The notes under the pieces: generated by a model
Database searches by the model: none
Told to the model about the DNA's origin: nothing
Seen by the model: the letters and a program-made list of their open reading frames with translations, nothing else
Shown: piece after piece, positions 1-7,314 of the stretch
How the letters are laid out: each line of letters starts with the position of its first letter
How positions within the stretch are numbered: the first letter of the stretch is position 1
DNA from: Tannerella sp.
GTDB taxonomy: Bacteria; Bacteroidota; Bacteroidia; Bacteroidales; Tannerellaceae
Assembly: GCA_031268395.1 (NCBI GenBank)
Contig: JAIRXI010000156.1
Span: 1-8,936 of the forward strand
Direction: 5' to 3'
Length of the DNA stretch: 8,936 bases
Position numbers and translations under genes: made by a program

Positions 1-44
1 CACCTTGCAAGGTGAGAGTCTTTCACCTTGCAAGGTGGAAGACT
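1..44. repeat. Two copies of a 14-bp palindrome (REP-like array, cut by window edge)
   Basis: The perfect palindrome CACCTTGCAAGGTG occurs at 1-14 and again at 24-37, a 23-bp period with 9-nt spacers. Around the second copy the symmetry extends to 17-44: AGTCTT at 17-22 pairs with AAGACT at 39-44, with a single T/G mismatch at 23/38. The unit begins exactly at the window edge, so the array may continue upstream. The sequence diverges after about position 46. I read this as an intergenic palindromic repeat family, but its identity cannot be confirmed from one locus. Confidence 0.7.
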
Positions 45-119
45 TCACTGAAATCAGGCGGGAGACATCAGACGACCGTGACGGGAGCAGACCGTACGCT
101 ATCGGCTTTTCTTTTGTAA

Positions 120-135
120 GCTCATGCTGATGAGC
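120..135. other. Small inverted repeat (6-bp stem, GCTG loop)
   Basis: GCTCAT at 120-125 and ATGAGC at 130-135 form a 6-bp stem around the tetraloop GCTG. On the plus strand AGTTGCTTTT follows, so this could be a weak terminator for a gene upstream of the window. The stem is short and the T-run is interrupted, so the call is tentative. Confidence 0.25.
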
Positions 136-322
136 AGTTGCTTTTACTGAGTCCATTGTTACTCCATTAACTATTTATACTTGATATGATTATATATGAT
201 TGACTCTTTCCGCGGCGATTTCCCCGGACAGCCGTCTGAAATATGCGTTTGTTTTGTTGTCTGGAAAAGAAACTTTTCCTATATTCTGCGCGTGTGCGTA
301 CCAAAGAATAATACGCGTGGCT

Positions 323-369
<47 letters not shown>

Positions 370-380
370 AAACCGAGCCA

Positions 381-402
381 CAACCCGCTAAAAAGAGGGT
401 TG
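381..402. other. Inverted repeat just upstream of promoter
   Basis: CAACCC at 381-386 pairs with GGGTTG at 397-402 around a 10-nt A-rich loop. It ends 7 bp before the TTTG of the promoter at 410-440. It could be an operator-like site for that promoter, or a weak terminator read on the minus strand, where TGGCTCGGTTTTT follows. Neither role is demonstrated. Confidence 0.3.
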
Positions 403-409
403 GACGACA

Positions 410-440
410 TTTGTTTTCTTCAGGAGAAAAAGTATATTTG
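410..440 (+). promoter_or_regulatory. Bacteroidetes-type promoter upstream of integrase relic
   Basis: TTTG at 410-413 and TATATTTG at 433-440 match the Bacteroidetes consensus TTTG / TAnnTTTG exactly, with a 19-bp spacer identical to that of the frr promoter in this window. It points toward the integrase fragment that starts at 560, leaving a leader of roughly 110 nt. The promoter appears intact although its gene is not. Confidence 0.6.
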
Positions 441-559
441 TTCATAATTCTACGGTTGTTTTTATTATATTTTTCATTCAACACGGCGACAAAAATACGT
501 TGCTTCTTTTATATGGCCAACAGTTGGCTGCATTATTACCCACAAAACCTGCTTTTTTT

Positions 560-877
560 ATGATTTATTATGCCTTCAGCCTCCTTTTGTCTTTAAAGAG
601 ACAAATGGAAAGCAAACGGCAAGGGACTTTGCTTGGGAGGATTACCGTCTGCGGAAAAGAAAGCTGCTTTAGCATGAAAAAAGACCTTGACCCCAATTTA
701 CGGGATGTGAAAGCGGGAAAGGCTACCGGCAGAAGTGTCGAGGCTGCGGATATCAATTCGCTTGTTGACGGGACAAAGTCCACGATACACCACAGGATAT
801 ACCGCGATTTGCAGGAAAGGGAAAGCAGCGCGAGCGCCGAAAAGGTCAAAAACACATTTCTCGGTATCTTTGATTGA
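560..877 (+). pseudogene. Tyrosine recombinase fragment (arm DNA-binding domain only)
   Basis: From the ATG at 560 this frame gives 105 residues. They resemble the N-terminal arm-binding domain of Bacteroides-type tyrosine recombinases from conjugative transposons and prophages: FSLLLSLKRQ (6-15), LGRITVCGKE (25-34), then DVKAGKATGRSVEAADIN (49-66) and ASAEKVKNTFLGI (91-103). A full-length enzyme has about 400 residues. Here the frame stops right after the arm domain, so the core-binding domain and the catalytic R-H-R-Y domain are absent. I could not find a continuation in any frame of 878-1098. The Trp usually found before DVKAG is Arg48, another sign of decay. A longer reading from TTG at 500 adds 20 residues with no family resemblance, so I prefer ATG 560. 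The family call is from memory of the consensus. The assignment as a remnant is fairly secure; the parent element is unknown. Confidence 0.75.
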
Positions 878-1045
878 TTTTTTTCTATATGTACCTTGAA
901 TAATCATTCCTCAAATCCTTATCGCAAACATCGTCTTATCCGGTATTGTTTACGGGTTCCTGACGGGCTGTCAAGGTCAAGCCCTCCGTGGAACAAATGA
1001 AACCTTAAACAGGAAAATCATGCGAACCGGTTTATACTGCACGCG

Positions 1046-1064
1046 GCATGGATTTGTGCCATGC
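1046..1064 (-). terminator. Possible hairpin downstream of the AddB-like gene
   Basis: GCATGG at 1046-1051 and CCATGC at 1059-1064 form a 6-bp stem with a 7-nt loop, 35 bp beyond the stop codon of the minus-strand nuclease gene. No T-run follows on the minus strand, so it may only be a 3'-end stabilising structure or chance. The rest of 878-1098 shows no gene or motif that I recognise. Confidence 0.2.
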
Positions 1065-1098
1065 ATCTGAAAATTTCCCGCACCGGAGCACGGCCAGG

Positions 1099-3966
1099 TC
1101 AGGCGCCGCATATCCCGGCAAAGGAACAGTAACTGCATGTTCCGGAGAGGGGCGTTCGGGTAAAGGGGACATCCGGACGAAAGAGGCCGTCCAGGCAAGT
1201 CCGTAAACCGTCTTCGAATGCCTGGCGGTACACCGTAAAGTCGGTCACTTCCACCTTCTCTTTGCCGATGTAAATGGCCGGATTAAACTCGCCGAAGAGG
1301 TCGCGCATGTAGTAGACGGCCGGCCGGAGCGGTGCGACGCCTTCCGTTTCGCCATACATCCAGGCATACATGAAAACCTGCATGATCGCCGGCTGGCGTT
1401 TTCCGTCAGCCGGATCGAAAAGACTCCCGACCGATCTGAAATCAAGCGGTTTTTTCATGCCTGTCTTGTAATCTACGATCCGGACGGTTCCGTCGACTTC
1501 GTCCAGCCGGTCAATGAAACCCTTCAGGCACACCCTCTGTCCGTTTGTAAGCGTAAACAGGCTTTGCATCCTTTTTTCTGACCGGAGGTAGCGGAAAGGC
1601 GTCAGCCGGCGATCGCGTTCCAGTATTTTCAGGACATACTTGCGGATCAGTTCGCCGGTCAGGTAATGCTGTCCGCTGAGCGGACGTATTTTCCCCGAAT
1701 GGAAAAAGAGTTCCGCAAACGCGCGGCGGATCAGGAGGGTTAGGTTCGTTTCCCCGGTCGCCGATTTCAGCAGGTCGGCCGTAATCTGCGCTCCGCAGAA
1801 AGGTTCGTACAGCCATTCGAGCACCTTGTGCAGGAGGCTTCCGAACATGCTGTTTTCGACGCTTTCCGAGACTTCTTCCTCCTCTTTCAGTCCCTCGACC
1901 GAAGCAAAGTAGAACTTCAGCGGACAGTCCAAAAAGGTATTGACCGCGCTGGCGGAAAGAGCCTTCGTGCCACCCTGCAGGCAGGCGGACAGCCTGTGCT
2001 GCACCTCCTCCGTCTTGTCAACCTGCAGCGCCGGCGCACGGGAGAGCATGACGGGATAGACGGCCAGTTTTTCGCGGATGGGTATTCCGTAGTGATATTT
2101 CAACTGGTGCACAAACCGGCTGACTTCTCCTGTCTGCAGCCCTTCCGTACGGGTATCGTAGAGGAGGGTGACATGTCCGGCCCGGGCAATCAGGCGGTAG
2201 AAATGATAGGCCAGGAGACTGTCCCGGTGCTCCTGCGCCGGCAGCCCGAAGCCGCGCCGCAGGTTGTAGGGGATGAATGTATTGAGCGTCTGTTTTGCCG
2301 GGAACAAGCCTTCGTTGACGGACAGGATGATCAGGCGGTCGAAGTCCAGCACGCGCGTTTCGAGTACGCCCATCACCTGCAGACCGGACAGCGGTTCGCC
2401 CTGGAAGGGAATCGTAACCGTATCCGTGATACGCCTGAACAGATTGAAATACGTCTCTGCCGACATGCGGATACCGGCTTCCGCGATCAGTTCCTTCATC
2501 CGGTTGACGGTCGTGAAGCAGTGAAAAACAAACTCCTGATCCAGTTCGTCCATACATGCGGGAGCCTCTTCTTCGCCGTCTCCGGGGTGGAGGGCGGTCA
2601 TTGTCCGGTTCAGTTCCTGCAGGACGGTGATAAGGTAGTCCGAAAGCGCGGCGGTGTCGTTCACGGGCGAAAAAATGGCGGCAAGCAGCGGCGTGCGGCC
2701 CATTTCCGTCGCCGTCACGCAGATGCTGTTCTGTGCCGCAATCTCCCGGATCAGCTCCGTGACGGCCTCGCGGCAGGCCGACATCACATACGGATGGCTC
2801 AGTATGCCGAGCGTTTCGCGATGATTGAAACACGGGCCGCCGTCCATGTTTCGCAGATTCTTCTGCAGGGCCAGCGCCAGTTCCGTCAGCGCGGCCACGG
2901 GCGTGCCGGACAGGGGATAGCCCAGCGTCACGTTGATGTGCGCAATCTCTTCGGGAATGGCGTTCAGCGCCGGCGCCAGCAGCTTTTCGTCGGGCAGGAC
3001 GATGGCTGTCCGCAAAGCCTCTTCGGCGCTGATATGCGGCCTGTCGCCCAGCATCTCTTTCAGCAGCGGGAAGAGGTGTTTGGCCTGTCCGATGCTCGAA
3101 GGAATCCCGATGAGTTCTATTTCGGGCACGGTCTCTTCCTCCTCCGGCAAAGTCAGCTCCGAAGGGAAGCGCTTCAAATTGTCTCTGACAAAAGACGAAG
3201 CTTTGTTGTCGGGATCCGTCACCATGGATGAACGGTAATCCCAGTAAAAGTCAGCCACGCCCTGCTCATGCAGCCGCGTCATCAACTCCCTTTCCACGGC
3301 GGTAAGGGCATTCAGCCCCGTGAACACGATTTTCCGGTAAGGACATTCGCAGCTTCCGTCCCGCCGGACCCGTTCGACCACTTCGCGGAAAATCATGCCC
3401 TCGTAGCCGGTGTTTTCTCCCGAAAGCGTCTCCCTGAATTCGTGGTAGACGGGATACAGCAAGGGCCAGGTCTCCAGAAAATCACGCTGACCGTTGCCCG
3501 TTTTCCCCGTCCGGAAGGAAGACCAGAAGGAGCGGATCGCCGCAATCTGCGATTCGTTCAGATAGTCGAAATGCCTTTCGATGTCGTGCAAATCCGTGAC
3601 ATTGCTAAACAGCCGGCGGGCATCGACAAGGTATTTGTCCACGTCGTCGAAATCGCCGAGCAGCAGTTCGCCCCAGTACACAAAATTGTCGAAAGACTCA
3701 TTCCGTCTGCTGTGGCGGATATAAATCCGGTACAGCAGGAAGAGCATCCGGAGATGGTCGGCCGGCTGTTTGCCGCTCAGCTCGAAAAACAGTCCGCTAA
3801 TCGTCAGTACGGCGGGAGAAAATATCGGTTTGCCGGCCGCCATCGAAAGATATTTCCGGAAAAACGATCCCGCCCGCCGATTCGGAAAGACAAATGCCAG
3901 GTGCTGCATCTCTGCGCCGTAATGCCGGTAAAAGACATTCGCTATCTGTTGCAGAAAGGGGGTCAT
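1099..3966 (-). CDS. addB: AddB-like PD-(D/E)XK nuclease / inactivated helicase subunit
   Basis: This 955-residue protein resembles the Bacteroidetes AddB-like subunit of the AddAB helicase-nuclease, which processes double-strand breaks for RecA loading. The N-terminal half is UvrD-like but lacks a Walker A: the P-loop position reads FVFPNRRAGSFFRKYL (25-40), as expected for a non-motor subunit. LIILSVNEGLFP (545-556) is a conserved helicase-fold motif. The C-terminal RecB-type nuclease shows His713, Asp819 in GFIDRLD, VDYKTG (831-836, catalytic Asp832 and Lys834) and QVFMY (863-867). Cys681, Cys944, Cys947 and Cys953 match the C...C-x2-C-x5-C iron-sulfur staple of AddB nucleases. All nuclease residues are present, so it should be active. 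The ATG at 3966 fits the family N-terminus. No addA lies on either side: frr is divergent upstream, and an integrase relic lies downstream. The gene symbol is by family resemblance. Confidence 0.85.
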   Translation of the reverse strand: MTPFLQQIANVFYRHYGAEMQHLAFVFPNRRAGSFFRKYLSMAAGKPIFSPAVLTISGLFFELSGKQPADHLRMLFLLYRIYIRHSRRNESFDNFVYWGELLLGDFDDVDKYLVDARRLFSNVTDLHDIERHFDYLNESQIAAIRSFWSSFRTGKTGNGQRDFLETWPLLYPVYHEFRETLSGENTGYEGMIFREVVERVRRDGSCECPYRKIVFTGLNALTAVERELMTRLHEQGVADFYWDYRSSMVTDPDNKASSFVRDNLKRFPSELTLPEEEETVPEIELIGIPSSIGQAKHLFPLLKEMLGDRPHISAEEALRTAIVLPDEKLLAPALNAIPEEIAHINVTLGYPLSGTPVAALTELALALQKNLRNMDGGPCFNHRETLGILSHPYVMSACREAVTELIREIAAQNSICVTATEMGRTPLLAAIFSPVNDTAALSDYLITVLQELNRTMTALHPGDGEEEAPACMDELDQEFVFHCFTTVNRMKELIAEAGIRMSAETYFNLFRRITDTVTIPFQGEPLSGLQVMGVLETRVLDFDRLIILSVNEGLFPAKQTLNTFIPYNLRRGFGLPAQEHRDSLLAYHFYRLIARAGHVTLLYDTRTEGLQTGEVSRFVHQLKYHYGIPIREKLAVYPVMLSRAPALQVDKTEEVQHRLSACLQGGTKALSASAVNTFLDCPLKFYFASVEGLKEEEEVSESVENSMFGSLLHKVLEWLYEPFCGAQITADLLKSATGETNLTLLIRRAFAELFFHSGKIRPLSGQHYLTGELIRKYVLKILERDRRLTPFRYLRSEKRMQSLFTLTNGQRVCLKGFIDRLDEVDGTVRIVDYKTGMKKPLDFRSVGSLFDPADGKRQPAIMQVFMYAWMYGETEGVAPLRPAVYYMRDLFGEFNPAIYIGKEKVEVTDFTVYRQAFEDGLRTCLDGLFRPDVPFTRTPLSGTCSYCSFAGICGA

Positions 3967-4160
3967 ACGGTTCAGGCTATGTACCGTTTACGGAATGGAA
4001 GGGTCGTTGACGGGACGGACGGCAGTCCTGCGCCACGTTCGGCGTCGGGATGCGGATGTCCCGGTAAAGGGAACTGTTCCTGCACAGCGGCCGCCCTGCA
4101 AAAAAGGACGGCGGGATGTAAAACGGCTGTTGTCATGAAGTGTCATTTCCAATTCGGAGA

Positions 4161-4168
4161 CAAAGGTA
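4161..4168 (-). promoter_or_regulatory. -7 element for the AddB-like gene
   Basis: Read on the minus strand, 4168-4161 is TACCTTTG, an exact match to TAnnTTTG. No TTTG is visible at the usual -33 distance, so only the -7 half is supported. Transcription would start near 4155 and leave a leader of about 190 nt before the start codon at 3966. I see no riboswitch or leader peptide in that leader. Confidence 0.45.
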
Positions 4169-4211
4169 TCATTTTTTTTCTGGCTAATCCTTCTTTTGAG
4201 GTGCGGTCGAG

Positions 4212-4239
4212 TTCATCGTTCATTGTTCATCGTTCATCG
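4212..4239. repeat. Four tandem heptads TTCATYG
   Basis: Four head-to-tail heptads occupy 4212-4218, 4219-4225, 4226-4232 and 4233-4239. Three read TTCATCG and the second reads TTCATTG. The run is followed by TTTAC and lies between the divergent promoters of the AddB-like gene and frr. I recall similar GTTCATCGTTCATTG-like strings as common intergenic sequence in Bacteroidetes genomes, but cannot verify that here. Copy number could vary by slippage. Confidence 0.7.
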
Positions 4240-4277
4240 TTTACAAAAAACTTTTTCCCGGCCGTCAGGCTTGAAAT

Positions 4278-4308
4278 TTTGCCGGATTGGGAAAAAGCCC
4301 TACTTTTG
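4278..4308 (+). promoter_or_regulatory. Bacteroidetes-type promoter of the frr-rsgA operon
   Basis: TTTG at 4278-4281 and TACTTTTG at 4301-4308, separated by 19 bp, match the Bacteroidetes consensus exactly. Transcription would begin around 4315. This decides the frr start: the upstream in-frame ATG at 4287 lies inside the promoter, so translation must begin at 4341 or 4344. Confidence 0.75.
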
Positions 4309-4343
4309 TTTCAAAAAAAAGTCCAACTGAAATTAATGAAATG

Positions 4344-4904
4344 ATGACTGATATTAAACCTGTTCTGGAAAAGGCCGAGAAAAAGATGGCGGATGCCATT
4401 GCCTTTCTGGATGAAGATTTGGCGCGCATCCGTGCGGGAAAAGCCAATCCGAAGATTCTGGACGGCGTCAGGGTGCCTTATTACGGCAACATGACGCCAC
4501 TGGCGAGCGTGGCTTCGATCAGTACGCCGGATGCCAAGACCCTGCTGATTACGCCGTGGGAAAAGCCGCTGATCAAAGACATTGAGAAGGCCATTCTCAA
4601 TTCCGACGTGGGCATCACGCCGGAAAACAATGGCGAAGTGATCCGGCTGGGAATACCTCCGCTGACGGAAGAGCGCCGCCGCACACTGGCCAAACAGGCC
4701 AAACAGGAAGCGGAAAGTGCAAAAATCAGTATCCGCAATGCGCGTCGCGATGCCATCGACACGCTGAAAAAGAGCGTAAAAGACGGAGTGCCCGAAGATG
4801 TGGCCAAAGATGCCGAAGCCGATATGCAGAAAAGTCACGACCGCTATATCCGGAAAATCGACGAACTCTACCTCGCCAAGGAAAAGGAAATCCTGACGGT
4901 ATAA
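4344..4904 (+). CDS. frr: Ribosome recycling factor
   Basis: Ribosome recycling factor works with EF-G to split post-termination ribosomes in the cytoplasm. From the ATG at 4344 the protein is 186 residues, about the usual length for the family. The helical-bundle domain I is residues 1-30 plus about 105-186, with the beta-rich domain II between. RIRAGKA (28-34), [22 protein letters not shown] (91-112) and the conserved Arg-rich RNARRD (131-136) are all present. The ATG at 4341 is adjacent and could also be used. The in-frame ATG at 4287 is excluded because it overlaps the promoter. The region before the start is A/T-rich with no clear Shine-Dalgarno, as is common in Bacteroidetes. rsgA follows after 9 nt, so the two are very probably cotranscribed. 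Confidence 0.97.
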   Translation: MTDIKPVLEKAEKKMADAIAFLDEDLARIRAGKANPKILDGVRVPYYGNMTPLASVASISTPDAKTLLITPWEKPLIKDIEKAILNSDVGITPENNGEVIRLGIPPLTEERRRTLAKQAKQEAESAKISIRNARRDAIDTLKKSVKDGVPEDVAKDAEADMQKSHDRYIRKIDELYLAKEKEILTV

Positions 4905-4913
4905 GAGGCGTAC

Positions 4914-5849
4914 ATGCAGGGACTTGTGATCAAAAATACCGGCAGCTGGTATTCCGTACGGACAGACGGAGGGCCACTGGTCGAATGTAAGGTCAGGGGC
5001 AATTTCCGGCTGAAATCAATCAGGCATACCAACCCGGTAGTGATCGGCGACCGGGTGCAGATTGAGATGAACGGCGAGGGCACCGCCTTTATCACGGCCA
5101 TCGAAACCCGCAGGAACTACATGATCCGCAAAGCTTCCAACCTTTCCAGGCAGGCTCATATTCTGGCAGCCAACATAGACCAGGCCATGCTGATCGTGAC
5201 GGCAAATTACCCGAAAACAACGACCGTGTTTATCGACCGTTTCCTGGCGACAGCCGAAGCTTACTGCATTCCGGTTCATCTGGTCTTCAACAAGATCGAC
5301 CGTTATGACAGGGCGGATATCGCCTATCTGGAAACGCTGGTCCGACTTTATCCGGCAATCGGTTATCCGTGCACCTCGATTTGCGCCCTGACCGGCGAAG
5401 GGATGGACATCCTGCGGACGCTGCTGGTGAACAGGGTAACGCTGCTGTCCGGACATTCGGGCGTCGGCAAATCGACCATCATCAACCGGATCCTTCCGGA
5501 AGCAGGCCTCCGGACAAACGCCATTTCGGAATATCATAAAAAGGGGATGCACACAACCACCTTTTCCGAAATGATACCCCTCCGGGAAGGCGGTTATATG
5601 ATCGACACGCCGGGGATCAAGGGCTTCGGGATGATCGAAATGGAAGGGGCGGAAATAGCGCACTATTTTCCGGAGATATTCCGCTATTCGGCCGATTGCC
5701 GGTTTCACAACTGCACGCATCGCCACGAACCGGGGTGCGCCGTCCTGAAAGCGCTCGAAACACGCGGCATCAGCGAGTCGCGCTATAAAAGTTACCTCAA
5801 TATCCTCGAAGACGGGGAGGGCGGGAGCAAATATCGTGAAGCGTACTGA
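4914..5849 (+). CDS. rsgA: Ribosome small-subunit GTPase RsgA
   Basis: RsgA (YjeQ/YloQ) is a circularly permuted GTPase that helps complete 30S subunit maturation and releases RbfA. The 311-residue protein has an N-terminal OB-fold (about 1-65). The GTPase motifs follow in permuted order: NKID (126-129, G4), GHSGVGKS (180-187, P-loop, G1) and DTPG (231-234, G3). The C-terminal zinc knuckle ligands Cys262, Cys267, His269 and Cys275 match the C-x4-C-x-H-x5-C pattern exactly. No motif is missing, so it should be functional. It starts 9 nt after frr and shares its promoter, coupling two late steps of ribosome handling. The ATG at 4914 gives the [13 protein letters not shown] start typical of Bacteroidales homologues. 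Confidence 0.96.
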   Translation: MQGLVIKNTGSWYSVRTDGGPLVECKVRGNFRLKSIRHTNPVVIGDRVQIEMNGEGTAFITAIETRRNYMIRKASNLSRQAHILAANIDQAMLIVTANYPKTTTVFIDRFLATAEAYCIPVHLVFNKIDRYDRADIAYLETLVRLYPAIGYPCTSICALTGEGMDILRTLLVNRVTLLSGHSGVGKSTIINRILPEAGLRTNAISEYHKKGMHTTTFSEMIPLREGGYMIDTPGIKGFGMIEMEGAEIAHYFPEIFRYSADCRFHNCTHRHEPGCAVLKALETRGISESRYKSYLNILEDGEGGSKYREAY

Positions 5850-6051
5850 CGCAAATCATGGAAAAGAGACAGATACGGTCCTTGAGGGACGGGACTTGCG
5901 CTGCGGGCCGTTTTATACCGGCAGGGCGTCTTCCGGACACGACAGGAGAAGATCCTGCTGAACATTTCGGGAGAAATACAAACACACGACGGACAAAAAG
6001 TCCGGCTGCCTGAAAAGAGCGGACAGGGATCCCGACCGGCCGGCGCGACCG

Positions 6052-6071
6052 GCGCAATAAAAAAAATGCGC
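6052..6071 (+). terminator. Possible terminator after rsgA
   Basis: GCGCA at 6052-6056 pairs with TGCGC at 6067-6071 around a 10-nt A-rich loop, followed on the plus strand by TTTTAT. It lies about 200 nt after rsgA and just before the galM promoter, where an operon boundary is expected. The stem is only 5 bp, so this is weak. The gap 5850-6150 holds two further small hairpins, CAGGA/TCCTG at 5943-5957 and CGGAC/GTCCG at 5990-6004, and no convincing gene. Confidence 0.25.
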
Positions 6072-6100
6072 TTTTATACTCCCGTAACGGCGAAAATAAC

Positions 6101-6108
6101 TACTTTTG
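6101..6108 (+). promoter_or_regulatory. -7 element of the epimerase-esterase operon
   Basis: TACTTTTG matches TAnnTTTG exactly and is the same octamer as the frr -7 element. No TTTG is present 19-21 bp upstream; the nearest candidate is TTTT at 6072-6075, which is too far away. Transcription would start near 6115, giving a leader of about 36 nt before the ATG at 6151. A weak -33 element could mean activator dependence, but that is inference. Confidence 0.5.
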
Positions 6109-6150
6109 GCCACTCTTGAAATAATAAAACGCTAATTGAAAATAAGACTT

Positions 6151-7278
6151 ATGAAAAAAAATTGGATGATACCGATGATGGCATCTGTGATGCTGTGGTC
6201 GTGCGGAAACAGGGAAGAAGCGCCGGTTTCCGGATTGAAAAAAGCCGATTTCGTATCGGAAGTGGCCGGCAAACCGACGGCGCTGTATGTATTGAAGAAC
6301 GCGAAAGGCATGGAGGTCTGCATCACGAACTACGGCGGACGGGTGGTGTCGGTCATGGTTCCGGACAGGAACGGGAAAATGACGGATGTGGTACTGGGGT
6401 ACGACAACATTGCGGACTATGTGGCTTCGGACGGGAACTTCGGCGCACTGATCGGGCGCTATGGCAACCGGATTGCCGGGGGACTGTTTGTGCTGGACGG
6501 GAAGGAATACCGCCTGCCGCAGAACAATAACGGGAACTGCCTGCACGGCGGGCCGCAGGGTTTCCACGTCCAGGTGTGGGACGCGGCGCAGCCGGACGGA
6601 CAGACGCTGGAACTGAGTTACCTCTCCAAAGACGGTGAAGCCGGATTCCCGGGCAACCTGAATGTGAAGGTGACTTATACCGTGACCGACGACCATGCAC
6701 TGAGCATCCGCTATGAAGCGACGACAGACCGGCCGACGGTTGTCAACCTGACCAATCACAGTTATTTCAACCTGTCGGGCGTGGCCGGTTCCCGGATCAC
6801 CGACCACCTGGTCCGAATCGACGCCGACCGCTATACGGAAGTGGACAGCCTGCTGATCCCGACCGCGGCGCTGCCTCCGGTCGAGGGTACGCCGCTGGAC
6901 CTGCGCAAGCCGACGCTTCTGAGCGAAGGGATCGACAGCCCGTTCGGACAGATCGTGCTGGGCAGGGGCTTTGACCATAACTGGGCGCTGAACACGGGCG
7001 GCGATGTGGCGCGGCCGGCTGCCGGCGTGATACATCCGGGCAGCGGTATTGTCATGGATGTTTTTACGGACGAGCCGGGTATCCAGTTCTATTCCGGAAA
7101 CGCGATGAGCGGTGCGGACAGGGGTAAATTCGGCGTCGTCTATCCGCACCGGGGAGCGCTCTGCCTCGAAACGCAGCACTATCCCGACAGCCCGAATCAG
7201 CCCGGCTTCCCGGGCACGGTGCTCCGCCCGGAAGAGCATTATCTGAGCCGGTGTATTTACCGGTTTTCCGTTCAATAG
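6151..7278 (+). CDS. galM: Aldose 1-epimerase (mutarotase), predicted lipoprotein
   Basis: Aldose 1-epimerase interconverts the alpha and beta anomers of galactose, glucose and related sugars, feeding the Leloir pathway. From the ATG at 6151 the protein has 375 residues, normal for the family plus an export signal. Family motifs include GRYGNRIAGG (102-111), NCLHGG (His132), NLTNHSYFN with His203 (general acid), GFDHNW with Asp275, and LETQHYPDSPNQP with Glu340 (general base). All the catalytic residues I know are present. The N-terminus MKKNWMIPMMASVMLWSC ends in a lipobox-like LWSC, so Cys18 should be lipidated and the enzyme should sit in the periplasm or on the outer membrane. A TTG at 6136 would add five residues and spoil the signal, so ATG 6151 is preferred. 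It leads an operon with the esterase 36 nt downstream. Confidence 0.93.
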   Translation: MKKNWMIPMMASVMLWSCGNREEAPVSGLKKADFVSEVAGKPTALYVLKNAKGMEVCITNYGGRVVSVMVPDRNGKMTDVVLGYDNIADYVASDGNFGALIGRYGNRIAGGLFVLDGKEYRLPQNNNGNCLHGGPQGFHVQVWDAAQPDGQTLELSYLSKDGEAGFPGNLNVKVTYTVTDDHALSIRYEATTDRPTVVNLTNHSYFNLSGVAGSRITDHLVRIDADRYTEVDSLLIPTAALPPVEGTPLDLRKPTLLSEGIDSPFGQIVLGRGFDHNWALNTGGDVARPAAGVIHPGSGIVMDVFTDEPGIQFYSGNAMSGADRGKFGVVYPHRGALCLETQHYPDSPNQPGFPGTVLRPEEHYLSRCIYRFSVQ

Positions 7279-7282
7279 ACGA

Positions 7283-7296
7283 ATGTATGTTTACAT
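7283..7296 (+). other. AT-rich inverted repeat between galM and the esterase
   Basis: ATGTA (7283-7287) and TACAT (7292-7296) flank the loop TGTT, 5 nt after the galM stop. The symmetry can be read one base further on each side. It may be a 3' stabiliser or mRNA processing element between cotranscribed genes, or chance. The AAGGAAA 3' of it, ending 5 nt before the ATG at 7315, is a reasonable Shine-Dalgarno for the esterase. Confidence 0.25.
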
Positions 7297-7314
7297 TATA
7301 AAATAAGGAAAGTC

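Noticed and set aside
878..1098. Continuation of the integrase in another frame
   Set aside because: None of the three plus-strand frames shows core-binding or catalytic-domain motifs, so the gene appears truly truncated rather than frameshifted.
1828..3231. A 467-residue plus-strand ORF
   Set aside because: It is antisense to the AddB-like gene, has the composition of a GC-rich shadow frame and shows no family motif.
4287..4343. A 19-residue N-terminal extension of frr
   Set aside because: The upstream ATG lies between the -33 and -7 elements of the frr promoter, and the 186-residue form matches the family length.
3268..4344. A 358-residue plus-strand ORF
   Set aside because: It is antisense to the 5' part of the AddB-like gene, then crosses both divergent promoters and the heptad repeats.
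5859..6015. Small plus-strand ORF in the rsgA-galM gap (starting MEKRQIRSLRDG)
   Set aside because: About 50 codons, no family resemblance, and composition like non-coding DNA; the gap is better explained by hairpins and a promoter.
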